From assembly GCA_963921795.1 (NCBI GenBank), contig OY997658.1, positions 51,107,462 through 51,171,461 on the forward strand: 64,000 nucleotides of DNA, written 5' to 3'. Made by a program: the position numbers and the translations under genes. The first letter of the stretch is position 1. Each line of letters starts with the position of its first letter. A model generated the notes under the pieces. The model saw only the letters and a program-made list of their open reading frames with translations. It was not told the DNA's origin and ran no database searches. The stretch comes from Nannobrachium achirus (taxonomy: Eukaryota; Chordata; Actinopteri; Myctophiformes; Myctophidae). Positions 1 to 11,197 of the stretch are shown in pieces.

Positions 1-1259
1 TCCACCTTTCAGCTTCAGTCTGGTGTTTCTCTTCTTCCACAAAACACCAGCTAGGATCAGGACAGGAGTTCACAGCACCTTGAGAGAAGTCAATCAAAAT
101 ATTGATGATGTTTTTTGTTAGCGATGCACTCGGTGGTGGTGAATACTTTCCCAAACAAAAAGCTTTGATGGCCATGGATTAATGGATTTCGCATTCATTT
201 AGGCCCTTATGTTAGGCATCTATCCATATGTTAATTCAGTTCAGTACACAGTAAATCCATGAACACTGATTTTGGATTTGGGAGCCATCTTGATCATCCC
301 ATAACGATGGATAAATTAGGAAGACTACTCCTAATTTCTCTATTTGTCTGTGGTGGTAAAAGTACTCACATGTTTTACACGTTATGTAGAAATACTCTGT
401 TACAAGTACAAGTCCCATATTCAAAATGTATTCAAGTAAAAGTACACAAGTATTGGTATCAACTTAAAGTACAAACATTAAAAGTACTCATTGTGCTCAA
501 TGACTGTTCCATTTCAAAACTTCAAAATGTATAAAATAATAATTTGAAAATAGCTGCTCTATACAAGTGAGCTTGTAGATCTACTATATTTAAATGGCAG
601 AAATGTATATAAATACTGTACGGCTGAAGTGGTTACTGTATGTTTTGTAATATATGTATTATTCATGTACAATACTTAAAGTATAGAGTAAATGTACTTC
701 GTTACTTTACACCACTGCTTCTCTATCTGTGTGTGATTGTCTGACTATAGCCAGGTGTGTGGTAACTTTTACCTGAACCCTCAGCTGCAACTCTTCAGCA
801 ATCTATAGCCCCTATACTGTATACAGTATGTACTGTATAAGCTCTGCTCTGCATGCTCTTCACTCCTTTTCAGATGCCATAACCCATTGCATTGCGACAC
901 ATTGTGAGATTACCAAATGGCAAGAATAGGGTTAATGTGGTTAAACAGATCCTCCTTTTTACTGGGGACCCCCTGGAAGCCCCCCAATGACCCCCGGGGG
1001 TTCCCCACACCCCACTTTGAGAACCACTGGTGTAGAAAACTATGTCTCCTCTCATACACGTGCACGGCTGCTGCTTCTTGTCACCTTTTGATGGTGAGGA
1101 GTTTCACTGGAAGGGCGAAACTCGTGTGGAACAATAATATCTACGTATATCCCTCCCTCCCAGTCCTGCTCTCTGCTAAACTGGCACCAGTCTGACCAAC
1201 CTGTTAGAGTTGCTGACCAACCTGTTAGTTGTTAGTGCAGCTACATAATATTTGGAGTT
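1..1259. other. Gene-free 5' stretch with MITE remnants
   Basis: I see no exon here. About 346-714 resembles the element with CACCACTG ends that is intact at 4451-5073 (shared phrases about constant AAGTAC and ACTTTACACCACTG). Around 955-1035 there is a remnant ending in TTTGAGAACCACTGG, a typical hAT-MITE end. The rest is AT-rich and featureless. Confidence 0.5.
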
Positions 1260-1308
1260 AACAACACAACACAACACAACACAACACAACACAACACAAC
1301 ACAACACA
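1260..1308. repeat. (ACAAC)n microsatellite
   Basis: About ten uninterrupted copies of a five-base ACAAC unit, directly beside the target duplication of the next MITE. Confidence 0.9.
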
Positions 1309-1318
1309 TCTACTAAAC

Positions 1319-1740
1319 CAGGGGTCTTCAACAGGGGGTCCGGGACCCCTAGGGGGTCCTCAGAGTTACTACAGGGGGTCCTCCAAATCTTTGTGTGATA
1401 GAAACCTTTTTCTCCTTTTTTACAGGGTTAGCCCTAGTGTCCATATTCGGAGAACTTTGGCCAAAAATAGCAGATCTACAAGCTCACGTTGTGAGCCTGT
1501 AGATCGGCTATTTTTGGCCAAGATGTTTGGTCGGTGTAGAGGGGGAAAAAGAGCAGACTAAGTACAGAGTGACAGGTCAAGTTTATTAAGTATTGACGGT
1601 TCAAGTGGTTAAATATCTGAAATTGACATCATGCATCCAAAATACACTGAAACTATATGGAATCTATGGGTTGTGGGGGTCCCTGCATCATCTCTCTCTC
1701 AACTAAGGGGTCCTTGGCCTGAAAACGTTGAAGACCCCTG
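1319..1740. mobile_element. hAT-type MITE, 422 bp, perfect 8-bp TSD
   Basis: The ends are inverted: CAGGGGTCTTCAAC on the left and GTTGAAGACCCCTG on the right. The eight bases TACTAAAC stand directly on both sides (1311-1318 and 1741-1748). An 8-bp duplication with CAG...CTG tips is the signature of the hAT superfamily. There is no coding capacity. The recurrent hairpin (1457-1521) lies inside. A second copy in inverted orientation is at 37498-37944. Confidence 0.9.
1457..1521. repeat. Recurrent palindromic hairpin, copy 1
   Basis: A near-perfect inverted repeat with a three-base centre (GTT). The arms carry the core AGCAGATCTACAAGCTCAC and its complement, extended outward by TTGGCCAAAAAT and its complement. 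It lies within the hAT MITE at 1319-1740. Confidence 0.9.
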
Positions 1741-1867
1741 TACTAAACCAAAGTGTAATTTTGCATTAACAGGAAGAACCAGAGAGAGAGAGAGATAGCC
1801 TACTCTTAATTAAAAAGTAGCTACTTTTGATTTCCTTTGGCCAGTGAATCTCAAGTGCTGTCTAAAT

Positions 1868-2367
1868 CAGTGTTGTTTTTTACAGCAAATTTTGATTTAG
1901 TTTTAGTCACAGTCTTTTGAATAAAATGTCATTTAGTTTTAGTCATAGTCATAGTCACCTGAAAAGTATTAGTTTTAATCATAAGATTTTAGGCGACTAA
2001 ATCTACAGTTGATTTAGTCAACTGAAATATATTTTGGAGGTGCCTTGATGGCATCGTAATGACTGATTTTACACTTGGTTGTGTGCTGAAAATAGCAGAT
2101 CTACAAGCTCACAACGTGTCGCAGCGCAACGCGTTCTGAGCTTGTAGATCTGCTATTTTCAGCATGCAACACCTGAGAGCAACCAAACATAAAATGACTC
2201 TCTTCTCCACTAGTCCCTCCATAACGTTTTAGTGTAGTTTAAAACATTTTGACGAAATTGTCAATATATTTAGTCTTAGTTTTAGTCATCACAGCTTAGT
2301 TTTTATTTAGTTTTCTTCAGTGAACAAACATTTTTTGTCATAGTTTTAGTCAACAAGATCAACACTG
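1868..2367. mobile_element. hAT-type MITE, 500 bp, perfect 8-bp TSD
   Basis: The tips are CAGTGTTG and CAACACTG, flanked on both sides by GTCTAAAT (1860-1867 and 2368-2375). The interior is rich in repeated TTTAGTCATAG and TAGTCGAC-like phrases and has no ORF. The recurrent hairpin (2084-2164) is inside. A related but end-less copy lies at 6735-7146 in the Deltex-domain gene. Confidence 0.9.
2084..2164. repeat. Recurrent palindromic hairpin, copy 2
   Basis: The arms are TGCTGAAAATAGCAGATCTA and its complement, continuing as CAAGCTCA, around a GC-rich centre. The outermost arm bases (TGCTG/CAGCA) differ from copy 1 yet still pair. Confidence 0.9.
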
Positions 2368-2559
2368 GTCTAAATCTCGCAGTCTTTCCTGGAATACCTG
2401 TTGTTCACACACCATTCACTCTCTAACACAAACATTCCCCCCCCTTGTGCATGTGGCCACTCCTGCATCTCTTCAGGTGTGTAAAAGTCTAAATGCTGTC
2501 ACACCAGTCGGTCCATTGAACCGCAGCACGACAGCTCGCCACCACACCCATCTCGCATC

Positions 2560-2849
2560 TCTCTGTGTGTCTCTCTCACTCACTCTACCTGTCTCCGTGA
2601 ACAGACTACACTCACTTGTCACCTGTCGTCGGTGTCACCGTGATGAGCTTTGCAAACCTGGCCAAGAACTGCTGTCAAGAGAGGAAACAAGCAGGGAAGG
2701 GAATTTAGCTGGTAAGAAGACAAGAAGAGAGCTGCAGAGACAGAGAGGAGAAAAGCAGGGTTGTAAATACAGTATAAGAAGATACATCGATAACCAAGAG
2801 CCACCGACCAACGTGAGCGAGAGAGGAAAAAGTTGTGGAGTTTCAACAG
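2560..2849 (+). other. Candidate 5' non-coding exon of the Deltex-domain gene
   Basis: A strong splice donor, CAG|GTGAGT, lies at 2849/2850 after complex, unrepetitive, CpG-containing sequence. The next acceptor with a pyrimidine tract (TCTCTCTGTCTCTAG, ending at 3654) lies 13 bases before the ATG at 3668. Joining them gives a plausible 5' UTR. The exon's start is a guess and no promoter motif stands out. Confidence 0.4.
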
Positions 2850-3667
2850 GTGAGTGCTGCGAATAGTTATGGTAAAATATTTATAGTTGCATACCGTTTG
2901 TCACGCACTGGAAATCTAAAAGCTCCCAACTCCTTGGATTGCGAGTTTGTAGCCCTAGTAGATCTGCTATTTTCAGTGCTCAACACTGGCTGGCGCAACC
3001 CATAACCCATAACACAGCATGGGCTAGCATGCATGCAAGGTTACTTTATGTATTGTACTGTACTGTATATGCCTTATGTTATCACTTCTATTTATAAGAG
3101 AGAAAATCTTATTAAGAGTATGCTGTAGGCAACTGATTCTTTTGTTGAATTGTGTCAAGCCACTATCTACTATTTCTATTTGATGCATTTTAACACCATT
3201 ATTTTCTTATTTTAAATCACAACTCACTCCAACTCGAAACCGAAAACATGATATCATCCCCATGACAATGTGAATGAAACTTGATGGGTTTGACTTAAAA
3301 GCACTAAACATGTATATTTTTTTCTTTGTTGAAAAAAAAAAACATTCAACCTTTTTCATGCGAACAATGTAAAGTCAAAATAATTTGTCTTTGCCTCAGA
3401 TTTCTCCTTTTATATAAAGCAACGCTTACAATTTTGTCTTCTCAAAATTTGTGCAAAAATGTGTATAGTTTCAATGTACAGATTATTGATTTGTTGGTTA
3501 TTCTACTGTTAGACTGGTCCTTGGTTTACCTAGTTTACCATTTCTATGCATTTGATGTATTACCTTGTTGTGTCCTTACTTATTGTAAATCTCTCTGGAT
3601 TAAGAGTGTCTGCTAAATGCCTAAAATGTAAATGGTATCTCTCTCTGTCTCTAGCCTGTCAGTCACC

Positions 3668-5127
3668 ATGGGTTCAGGACAGAGCAGTGATAAGTTCCAT
3701 TGTAACCAGTACCTAAATGGACAGGGACCTCCAACACTGGCACACCAAGGTACTCTACTCTACCTACCACACCATTAAACAGTAGATCACCCAAAACATT
3801 ATTAGACTTATTTTCTATCCACCACACACACACCCCATGAAGCCTAGAATTCACAGAGATCTTTTTGCTTTTGTCGCAATCCTAAACATGCGTGTGTGTG
3901 CGTGTGTGTGGGTGTAGCCAGTGAAGGGATGTTCCGGGCTCTTCAGGGCAGCCAGCCAGAGGGTCAGATGACCTGGGTGGTCCTACACAGAGACCTGCCA
4001 GGATACCCAGAAGACAACACGCTGCAGATCAACTATGTCTTCCCTGATGGCATACAGACGGTAAGAGGAACCACCACACCACAGTCAAACTATTACATAC
4101 AGTCAGTAAGCAGACCCAGACCCACCCAACACAGACAAACAACCTGAAAATAGGTTCCTTTTTCTTTACATATTTGGCCTTTATTCATTCAAGTAGAGAC
4201 AGACAGGAAACAGGGAGAGAGAGATGGATGGGGAGAGACACGAAGCAAAGAACATTGGGAATGGGAGTCGAACCCGCGATGCGCTGTCAGGCTGCTTGGT
4301 CCACTGGACCACAGCCCAGGCCCTGAAAGATATTGGGGAAAAAGATAGCTGTCCTGTCAGGCTTTGAACAGGACAATTTTGTTTGCTTCAAAAGTGGATA
4401 TGCTGTTCACTCTCACAACAGAGCTCTAGGATCCCTCTGTGGCTCCTTGGCAGTGGTGGAAAAAGTACTAGATTTCTTTACTTAGATGAAATACTGCAAT
4501 GTAGAAACACTGTTAGAAGTGAAAAAGTCCAGTAATCAAAATTTACTTGAGTAAAAGTACAAAAGTATTGGCATTAAAACATATTTAAAGTACCAACAGT
4601 AAAAGTATTCGTTATGCAGAATGTTTCACAAGGTGTCTTTATGTATAACATGTATCAAAATCCTTTGAAAATAGCTCACAATGCGTTGCAAAGTTTAATA
4701 ATGAATAATAATTCAAATCTATAAAGTAACTAATAATACTCCAGTAAAGTAGAAGTACCTTAAAAATGGTATACATTACTTAATTAACACTTGCCTGCCT
4801 AAGCCTGATTTTGAGATTTAGAGGTGGAATGGGTTTGCTCAGGAAACTCTAAATAATTTGCCCTTTCATGACTTTTCCTTAACATACAAGCCAAGTCTTG
4901 TTTTTTTTCCTACATCTGAAATGTTTTGTAAATATGAAATCAATATTTTTGAGTGTTTCCTGAGCAAACTAATTCCATTTCAAAATCTCAAAAAAGGTTG
5001 AAATGACCTGTTCAGACATGCATGTGTACAGTAGGCTACTTGAGTAAATGTACTTAGTAACTTTACACCACTGCTCCTTGGAGGAAATGGTTTTGCTAAA
5101 AGATTAAGTAGAAGTGCTGAATGTCAC

Positions 5128-5188
<61 letters not shown>

Positions 5189-5530
5189 CTCTGAATAAAC
5201 ACAGTGCTGTCACGCCCCCACACTGCTCTGTCATCATTTGTGAATCTCAGAGACGTTTCAGCAGTGAAATGGTTTTCCAAGTAAAACGTATTCAGTGCCG
5301 CTCTGACATGAGAAATATGTCAGGATTCAGGAACAGCGTGACATGCCAACAAGCATGTGACGAACTCGCCACTTTAAAGCATTTTGACCTAGGAAGTGTC
5401 ACTTTGGAATTTAACCACTTTAACCATTATTTTATACCTTGGCTATTCAAAAATAGCAGATAAGCTCATATGAGCTAGTATATCTGCTATTTTTGAAAAT
5501 GTGTGCAAATCCTTGATTATAGGCCCTATC

Positions 5531-5574
<44 letters not shown>

Positions 5575-8500
5575 TATATACATTTCTTTTTTTAAGCGAA
5601 CATTTTTAACTAAAATCTTTGATCCTGGGGGGTCCCTGGGAGAAAATATTTGGAGATGGGGGTCAGCGGTCAAATTATATAATTCTGGCTGTCCTTGACA
5701 AGAAAACGTTTGAGCACCACTGATGATAGAAACATTATCTGTGCTGCTGCATTGTCTGAAGGAAGCCAAACCAAAATGAGTTTTGTAAGATGTAACAATA
5801 AAGTACAACCTTGAATCTTGAACCTACTGTAGATTTTTCAGAAAACTGTTGGGATGTAGAATACATTTGTAGAATCGACCTGTGGTCTAAATGGGTCAAA
5901 CGAGTCAGAAGCAAGACTTACACACATGGTGTCTGACAGCATTCCCTCCATAGTAACAAAGCAGAATATCGGGTTAGTCATGTTGTTGGCAGGGACACAT
6001 TAAGCAGACTCACTGGGATCAAGGAAGTGTCAACCATGTCTGTTATGTAAACGGTAAAAGTCCTTCCCTAAAATTTCCACTATAACCAGCAGCGACCAAA
6101 GCACATTTCACCAGTTTCCTGGTTGAAGTGAGGGAGAAACAGATTTGTCCTGAGACTTATAATCACTGTATTTTACATTGTAGGCAAACTAGGCATTTTG
6201 TCTGAAACTCATATCCACGACAACCTGCAGTAAACTCCTACTGTAGATAATAAAAAATTATACTGTAGACCATGGGTTCCAAAAACATTATCATATTTGA
6301 ACTGGGGACCCCACACCCTGATAAGCACTTGGAGTTGTGGGCATTGAGGCATTACAAAAAAGAGTGACAACTTAATTAACAGTTGTTTGTTCGTTGAGTG
6401 ACACGGTTTGCGCGATGAAGTCTAAAATGAAACGTGATTCCCCTGCAGGAGAAGTGCCCTCACCCTGGGCTGCTAGTCTAACTAAATGAAACATTTCTTC
6501 CCTTCCCAGGAGAGCCACCCTCACCCCGGGCAGCCGTTCCCGGGTCTGCGTCAGTGGGCGTACCTCCCGGACAACCGCGAGGGACGGAAGGTCCTCAAGC
6601 TGCTGGACAAGGCCTTCAACCAGAGGGTGCTCTTCTCCATCTCCACCAACCAGGACGGAGAGGACGTGGTCACCACCACGCACGTTCCCCTCAAGACACA
6701 ACCAGACGGAGGGAGCAAGATGTAAGTGTCATAGTCTTTTGAATAAAATTCCATTTAGGTTTAGTCATATTTAAAATGGTTTAGTGTTAGTCTTGTTTAA
6801 GTCGACTAAATATCATAAGAACAGTTAATTTAGTCGACTAAAAGTTATTTATGGCAGGCAGTGATGTCATCGAAATGACTGATTTTCACTTGGCTGCAAG
6901 CTGAAAATAGCCAATCGACAAGCTTGTAGATTGGCTATTTTCAGAGCGCAACACCCGAGCGCCACCAAACATAAAATTATTTGTCCACTAGTCACTCCCA
7001 TTTTAGTCTTTATTTGTTGACAAAATTGTCAGTATATTTAGACTTAGTCATTGTAGCTTAGTTTTTAGGTAGTTTTTATTCAGTTTTTGTCAGTGAAAAA
7101 AAGGTAGTCGACAAATATTTTTCGTCATAGTTTTAGTCGACAAAATGGATTTAAGTATATTTGAGGACTTCTACTACAACTAACAGAGTATATCTATATT
7201 GCAATATTGATACGTTTGCTTGAGTAAAGCTTGTGAGTACTTCTATCTCTGGATCCAGGAAAGGTTTTGAGAAGGCAGTATTTACAGTATGATGATCAGA
7301 CTCTACAGCAGAGGTTCTCAAACTGTTTTGTCTCAGGTCACTGCTGTAAATAACCTTTTCATCCACGGCACCCCTGAATGACACTGTTACTTTATAGAAC
7401 CTGAAGTTACATTCCGATACGTAAATATGTAAATCTTTACCCTATAGGGTAATGTATATGTGTCATAAGGAAAACGTGTCCATTATAGGACAGATTGAAA
7501 ATAACCTCATAGACCTACTTGACATTTAACCACTTCAACCAGCATCCCCATTCTGGGTAGAACATTCACGAAGAAATGGCATCCACTTTGAGAAACCCTG
7601 CTCTACAGAATTTGTCTGAGGAATTTGTTTGAATTTATTATCCCCACGGGTAAAAGTGGGTATTACGTTGTCACACTAAAAACAAATGTAGCAGAGAAAT
7701 GCTGCTTTTATATCAGATAAACTGGATGTCTTTCTGCAAGGACAGCTTCTGCTGAGCACGCATGATCTTTTACCGGCTTCACATCCATATACGTTGATAT
7801 ACCCTGGAGCTGCTCTGTACAACCATAGTCTTCTCAATGAGATATTCAGACATCACTCATTCTACTTTCCCAAACGCAGTTCTTCCCACAGTTAGTTGCA
7901 GAATATTCCAGAAAGTAGCATTTATTTCTGTCCACAAGCCTGCTTTCCCTTACCAACATTAAGAGTTATGGTGCTTACAGTACATATGTGTGACGTCAGT
8001 GTGCATACTGGACATCTTGGTAGAGGTTTTCAACCAAACCAGTGATTGATCGAATACTTTATTAGCAGTACAGTTCAAATACAAGGTCTACTAATGGGAT
8101 TTAAACCCAAGAAAGCACCATGGCTTGTTTACATTGGGGTCCTTTGTACTAATGTCATTGAGACATTAATTGACAGCCAAACATACAACAATACTATGCA
8201 AAACATAAAAGACAGCCAGAAAAAAAAGAGAGCATATATTTTTTAGCACGAGTGGACTGGGTGAATGATATGAATCTCAGTGAGTTACAAAGGACCCATC
8301 ATGTGTATGATCCATTTCCACAAAGAAAATGTTAATTGCATTCTGAATGTGTGTAAAAGGGGACTATTCCCTGGCTAGTTTTGCTCTCCTGCAGCTACTG
8401 GCAATTTCCATTATCCCTTTGACAATCAGGTTCTGCTGGCTTCAGCTGTTAGCAGTTATTAAAAAAGTGAGGCGACAGTTGGTAGATAGAGTGCAGAAAC

Positions 8501-9754
8501 CGAATACTTGATTGTCCCGAGTATTAAGGGGGCAGTGGTGTGAATTTGTGTATATACCGGTATAGCCATTATTGTCAGCCTGCAGCAATCAAGTTTTCAA
8601 TTGGCCGAAGTGTGTGTTTTGTAATAAATATCTAAGGTAAAAGTACCTCAACATTGTACTCAAGAACAGTACTTATTAGTTACTTTATAGCAGGGTTTCC
8701 CAAAGTGGGTTCCGTGGCACCCTAGGGTACCATGATCCCAGTCTAGGGGTGCCTCAGAATGATCTGATAACATTTGGAATTCATCAATATCACTACATCA
8801 ATATCACTTCGCTATGCTTAGTAAAACAGACCTGATTTGCACTGTACTTGATGAGTTCTTTTTCCATCTACGGCCAACTCTCCTCACCAAAAATAGCAGT
8901 CACGTTGTGACGCTTGTAGATCTGCTATTTTTGGTGAACCTTCCCTCCATGGGCCTCATGGCTCGGTAAGGCTTACTTTTCCCCCCAGAATAGGGATGTT
9001 GGCGAGTGTGTCTTTAAGTGGTTAAACGTCAAGTATAAAGTTATTTTCAGACTAAGGTCTCAGAGGCACTTGCCCATCGGGCAAGTATAGGTCCTGATCT
9101 ACTTGCCCAAAGGTCATGCCCACTTGCCCGAAAAGTAAATCTTCCATTATAAAATGATAGGTACGATTTTAATTATCGCTCAATTTAACACATTTTTTTT
9201 ACCCCATGGGGCTGTGCGATAAATATCATACCTACATTTTTATCCAAATACCTACATAGCTGTGATTGAATATGACTACGGGTTCACACCTATTTTATAT
9301 TTTTAAGTGTTGCAACTTGCAACAGTGAAAACAGCACATTATAGGTAAACGGTACTTTGATTTTACATTCCACAGACCAGAAGACAGAGCGCTCTGGCCA
9401 CGTTCAGGTGTTTAGACAGATATCTTATGTTGTGTTAGACGGTTGCATCACCTCAAATGAGCACTTGCCCGGTCGGGCAACCTGAAAGCCAACTTCACCT
9501 GCCCAAACATTTTATTTACCTGCCAGGGGCAGGTGGGCAAGCCTTAGTGTCAATGCCTGACAGTGTAATTCAGGGGTGCCGTGGATGAAAAGGTTATTTA
9601 CCCTAGTCAAAAAAGTTTGAAAACCCCTGCTTTACAGTACACCACTGATATGACACTGATTATCTTTTTTTTTTGCCCATCCAGTGACAGCTATCCGGAC
9701 CCAGACTACCTGAAGAGTGTCAGGAAGATCCTCAAAGCGAAGGGCATCGAGTGA
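3668..9754 (+). CDS. Stand-alone Deltex C-terminal (DTC) domain protein, DTX3L/DTX-like, 168 aa
   Basis: Four coding exons, all with GT/AG junctions in phase: 3668-3749, 3918-4060, 6510-6721 and 9685-9754 (507 nt including stop). Residues about 37-168 match the Deltex C-terminal domain throughout: GSQPEGQMTW (38-47), LPGY (54-57), PDGIQT (70-75), HPGQP (80-84), AYLPDNREGRK (92-102) and YPDPDYL (149-155), ending KAKGIE as is usual in the family. In Deltex E3 ubiquitin ligases this domain follows a RING finger and binds ADP-ribose or NAD. Here no RING or WWE domain precedes it; only about 36 residues do. The protein starts MGSGQSS, which fits an N-myristoylation signal (Gly2, Ser6). The HHKT segment common in the family reads VPLKT (134-138), so ADP-ribose-linked chemistry may be lost. 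The introns hold SINE and MITE insertions. A single-domain Deltex-like protein is near certain; activity is inferred. Confidence 0.9.
4160..4325 (-). mobile_element. tRNA-derived SINE in intron 2
   Basis: On the minus strand a tRNA-like head runs from the GGGCCTGGGCTGTGGTCC region to a B box, GGGTTCGACTCC, followed by a body rich in CTCTCTCCC and TTTCCTGTCTGTCTC and ending in AATAAAGGCC. This is the familiar layout of teleost tRNA-SINEs. It lies just after exon 2 of the Deltex-domain gene, in antisense orientation. Confidence 0.75.
4451..5073. mobile_element. hAT-type MITE, 623 bp, perfect 8-bp TSD
   Basis: The ends are CAGTGGTGGAAAAAGTACT and AGTAACTTTACACCACTG, with CTCCTTGG on both sides (4443-4450 and 5074-5081). 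The interior repeats AAGTACTT-like phrases and has no ORF. Truncated relatives are at about 346-714, 42415-42850 and around 62466-62760. Confidence 0.9.
5128..5184. repeat. (CT)n microsatellite
   Basis: About 28 uninterrupted CT dinucleotides in intron 2 of the Deltex-domain gene. Confidence 0.95.
5447..5496. repeat. Recurrent palindromic hairpin, copy 3 (short form)
   Basis: The arms are TCAAAAATAGCAGAT and its near complement, with a shortened centre (AAGCTCATATGAGCTAGTA). TTAACCACTTTAACC stands about 35 bases upstream. An (AT)n run follows at 5533-5570. Confidence 0.8.
6735..7146. mobile_element. Decayed copy of the 1868-2367 MITE family
   Basis: It shares long phrases with 1868-2367, such as TAGTCTTTTGAATAAAAT, GTTTTTATTCAG and CATAGTTTTAGTCGACAA, but I find no clean ends or target duplication. 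The hairpin at 6901-6944 lies in the matching position. The element begins about 14 bases after exon 3 of the Deltex-domain gene. Confidence 0.7.
6901..6944. repeat. Recurrent palindromic hairpin, copy 4
   Basis: The arms are CTGAAAATAGCCAATC and its near complement around ACAAGCTTGT. It has the same core design as copy 2 and the same place in the host MITE, but is shorter. Confidence 0.8.
7309..7600. mobile_element. hAT-type MITE, 292 bp, perfect 8-bp TSD
   Basis: The tips are CAGAGGTTCTCAAAC and a degenerate complement ending in GAGAAACCCTG, flanked by CTCTACAG on both sides (7301-7308 and 7601-7608). It contains TTAACCACTTCAACC (about 7528-7542), a motif that tends to accompany the recurrent hairpin elsewhere. 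Confidence 0.88.
8691..9629. mobile_element. hAT-type element, 939 bp, with a nested MITE
   Basis: The tips are CAGGGTTTCCCAAA and TTTGAAAACCCCTG; the flanks CTTTATAG (8683-8690) and CTTTACAG (9630-9637) match at seven of eight bases. Inside are the hairpin at 8884-8937 and, from about 9055 to 9550, a separate insert with inverted ACTTGCCC/GGGCAAG-rich ends. It ends about 55 bases before the last exon of the Deltex-domain gene. Confidence 0.85.
8884..8937. repeat. Recurrent palindromic hairpin, copy 5
   Basis: The arms are TCACCAAAAATAGCAG and its complement, with an asymmetric centre: the left arm has lost ATCTACAAG, the right arm keeps CTTGTAGAT. The outer TCACC/GGTGA pair is unique to this locus. 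Confidence 0.85.
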
Positions 9755-10670
9755 ACAGACAGACCGACGGACCGAGCTGATGGATGGGTGAAGAAAAGAG
9801 GATTAGTGACATGAACCAAGGAGAAAGGGTCCGACGGTTTGGGCCTGGCAGTCTGAAGTTAAAACAGAACTTCTCATGTGAGGAACCCTGTATGTCCAAA
9901 GTATGCACAGCGTGCAGGAACAGTTGCAACATTGTGGGGTCAGGAGTCGGGGGTCATCAACATGTCCGTACCCAGACAAATGCATGTCCGTGGCAAGACT
10001 TATCCTTCTACTTGTCCGTTAGATTTTCTTTTTTACACACCATTATTTATTTATTCATTCATTCAAACTTTTATTTATTCTCGAAAGACATTGAGGTTAA
10101 TATTTACATAACTGATAAAGCAAACAAAACAGAAACGTTCCCCTATCGTGTGCTACAACAGAAGTTTAAAAGCAGTTGCAGACGCTTGTTTGTAGATCTG
10201 CAGTTTCACATTATAATCTTATTTTGATCCCAATTACTGAATGTCAAGTCTCCAGCTTCTTAGGACACTATGGCACATTAGGAGTCCACTAGTTCTAAGG
10301 GTTCTCAAATGTTTCATTTGCAAGGACCCCCTTAACTCTGAAAGTGTACACATGGAACCAAATGGACCCTACAGGTTGATTTGTTTCCATTTTTGAACAC
10401 TCTTAGAGTTAAAGTCCTGTTATGGTCATTCAGGGCTGTCTCTTTGTGTTACTGGTAGGTTACTGTGTCAGAAATGGAATTTTGACAAAACAATGTCCAC
10501 CACAGTCCAGCATGTCGATGACCCCTGTGCGCTACCCTTTTATAATGTTACATAATGTCTTTATTGTCTTTTATGTACAGACTATGGCTTTTAAGTTGCA
10601 CAAAATAGATCATTGTTATACGCCTAAACTATTTTCGATGTACAGATTATACTATATTAAAAATAAATGT
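9755..10670 (+). other. 3' UTR of the Deltex-domain gene
   Basis: The sequence between the TGA at 9752-9754 and the AATAAA at 10662-10667 contains no strong repeat signature, apart from a fragment with GTTCTCAAATGTTTCATTTGCAAGG near 10301 and a hairpin-core remnant (CTTGTTTGTAGATCTGC) near 10187. A 3' UTR of about 0.9 kb is plausible. Confidence 0.5.
10662..10667 (+). terminator. Polyadenylation signal AATAAA
   Basis: A canonical AATAAA followed within 40 bases by a GT/T-rich stretch (ACTTTTGTGTTTTTGTC), 0.9 kb after the Deltex-domain stop codon. A second AATAAA occurs near 10780. Confidence 0.5.
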
Positions 10671-11197
10671 ATTTAATATAAAACCTTTATGAGCTCAACT
10701 TTTGTGTTTTTGTCTTATGTGGATTCATCTTACCATAGTGATATTGTCAACATGAGAGCGATATAAAACTGTAACGAATAAATCCATTTTTTTCTCATTT
10801 AATGCACAGACTTAGAGATCAATGTCTGAATATAAACATGCATGGGTTGAATATAAACGTTATCTTCAGTGATATATCAAATATAATTTATATGACATAA
10901 AAACACAAACATGAAGAAGAATATCTTGGTTGTAATGCACAGTGATGTAAGCAACAAAGCTGCAATAAGTAAAGTGGCTAAACAAGTGATACCACAGCTG
11001 CACCAAACAAATGAATGCCTGTATGATTTTCATAGGCGTGTCCACGTCCTATATGGCATGCCAATGTGCAAGCATAATATTTGACCCACCTAAAGTCTAA
11101 CACACCCCATTCTTAATTTGATTAGCTGCAGCCGTTCACTGTGTTACTGTCATGTGAGTGTTATGCAGCCTGCCATGTTTTTACCTTTCTTTAGTTT

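Noticed and set aside
2447-2866. 139-codon frame upstream of the Deltex-domain gene as its N-terminus
   Set aside because: It is not in phase with the ATG exon through the splice sites seen and has no domain; this stretch is better explained as a 5' UTR exon.
5533-5570. AT run as a promoter TATA region
   Set aside because: It is a pure (AT)n microsatellite inside an intron with no exon downstream in position.
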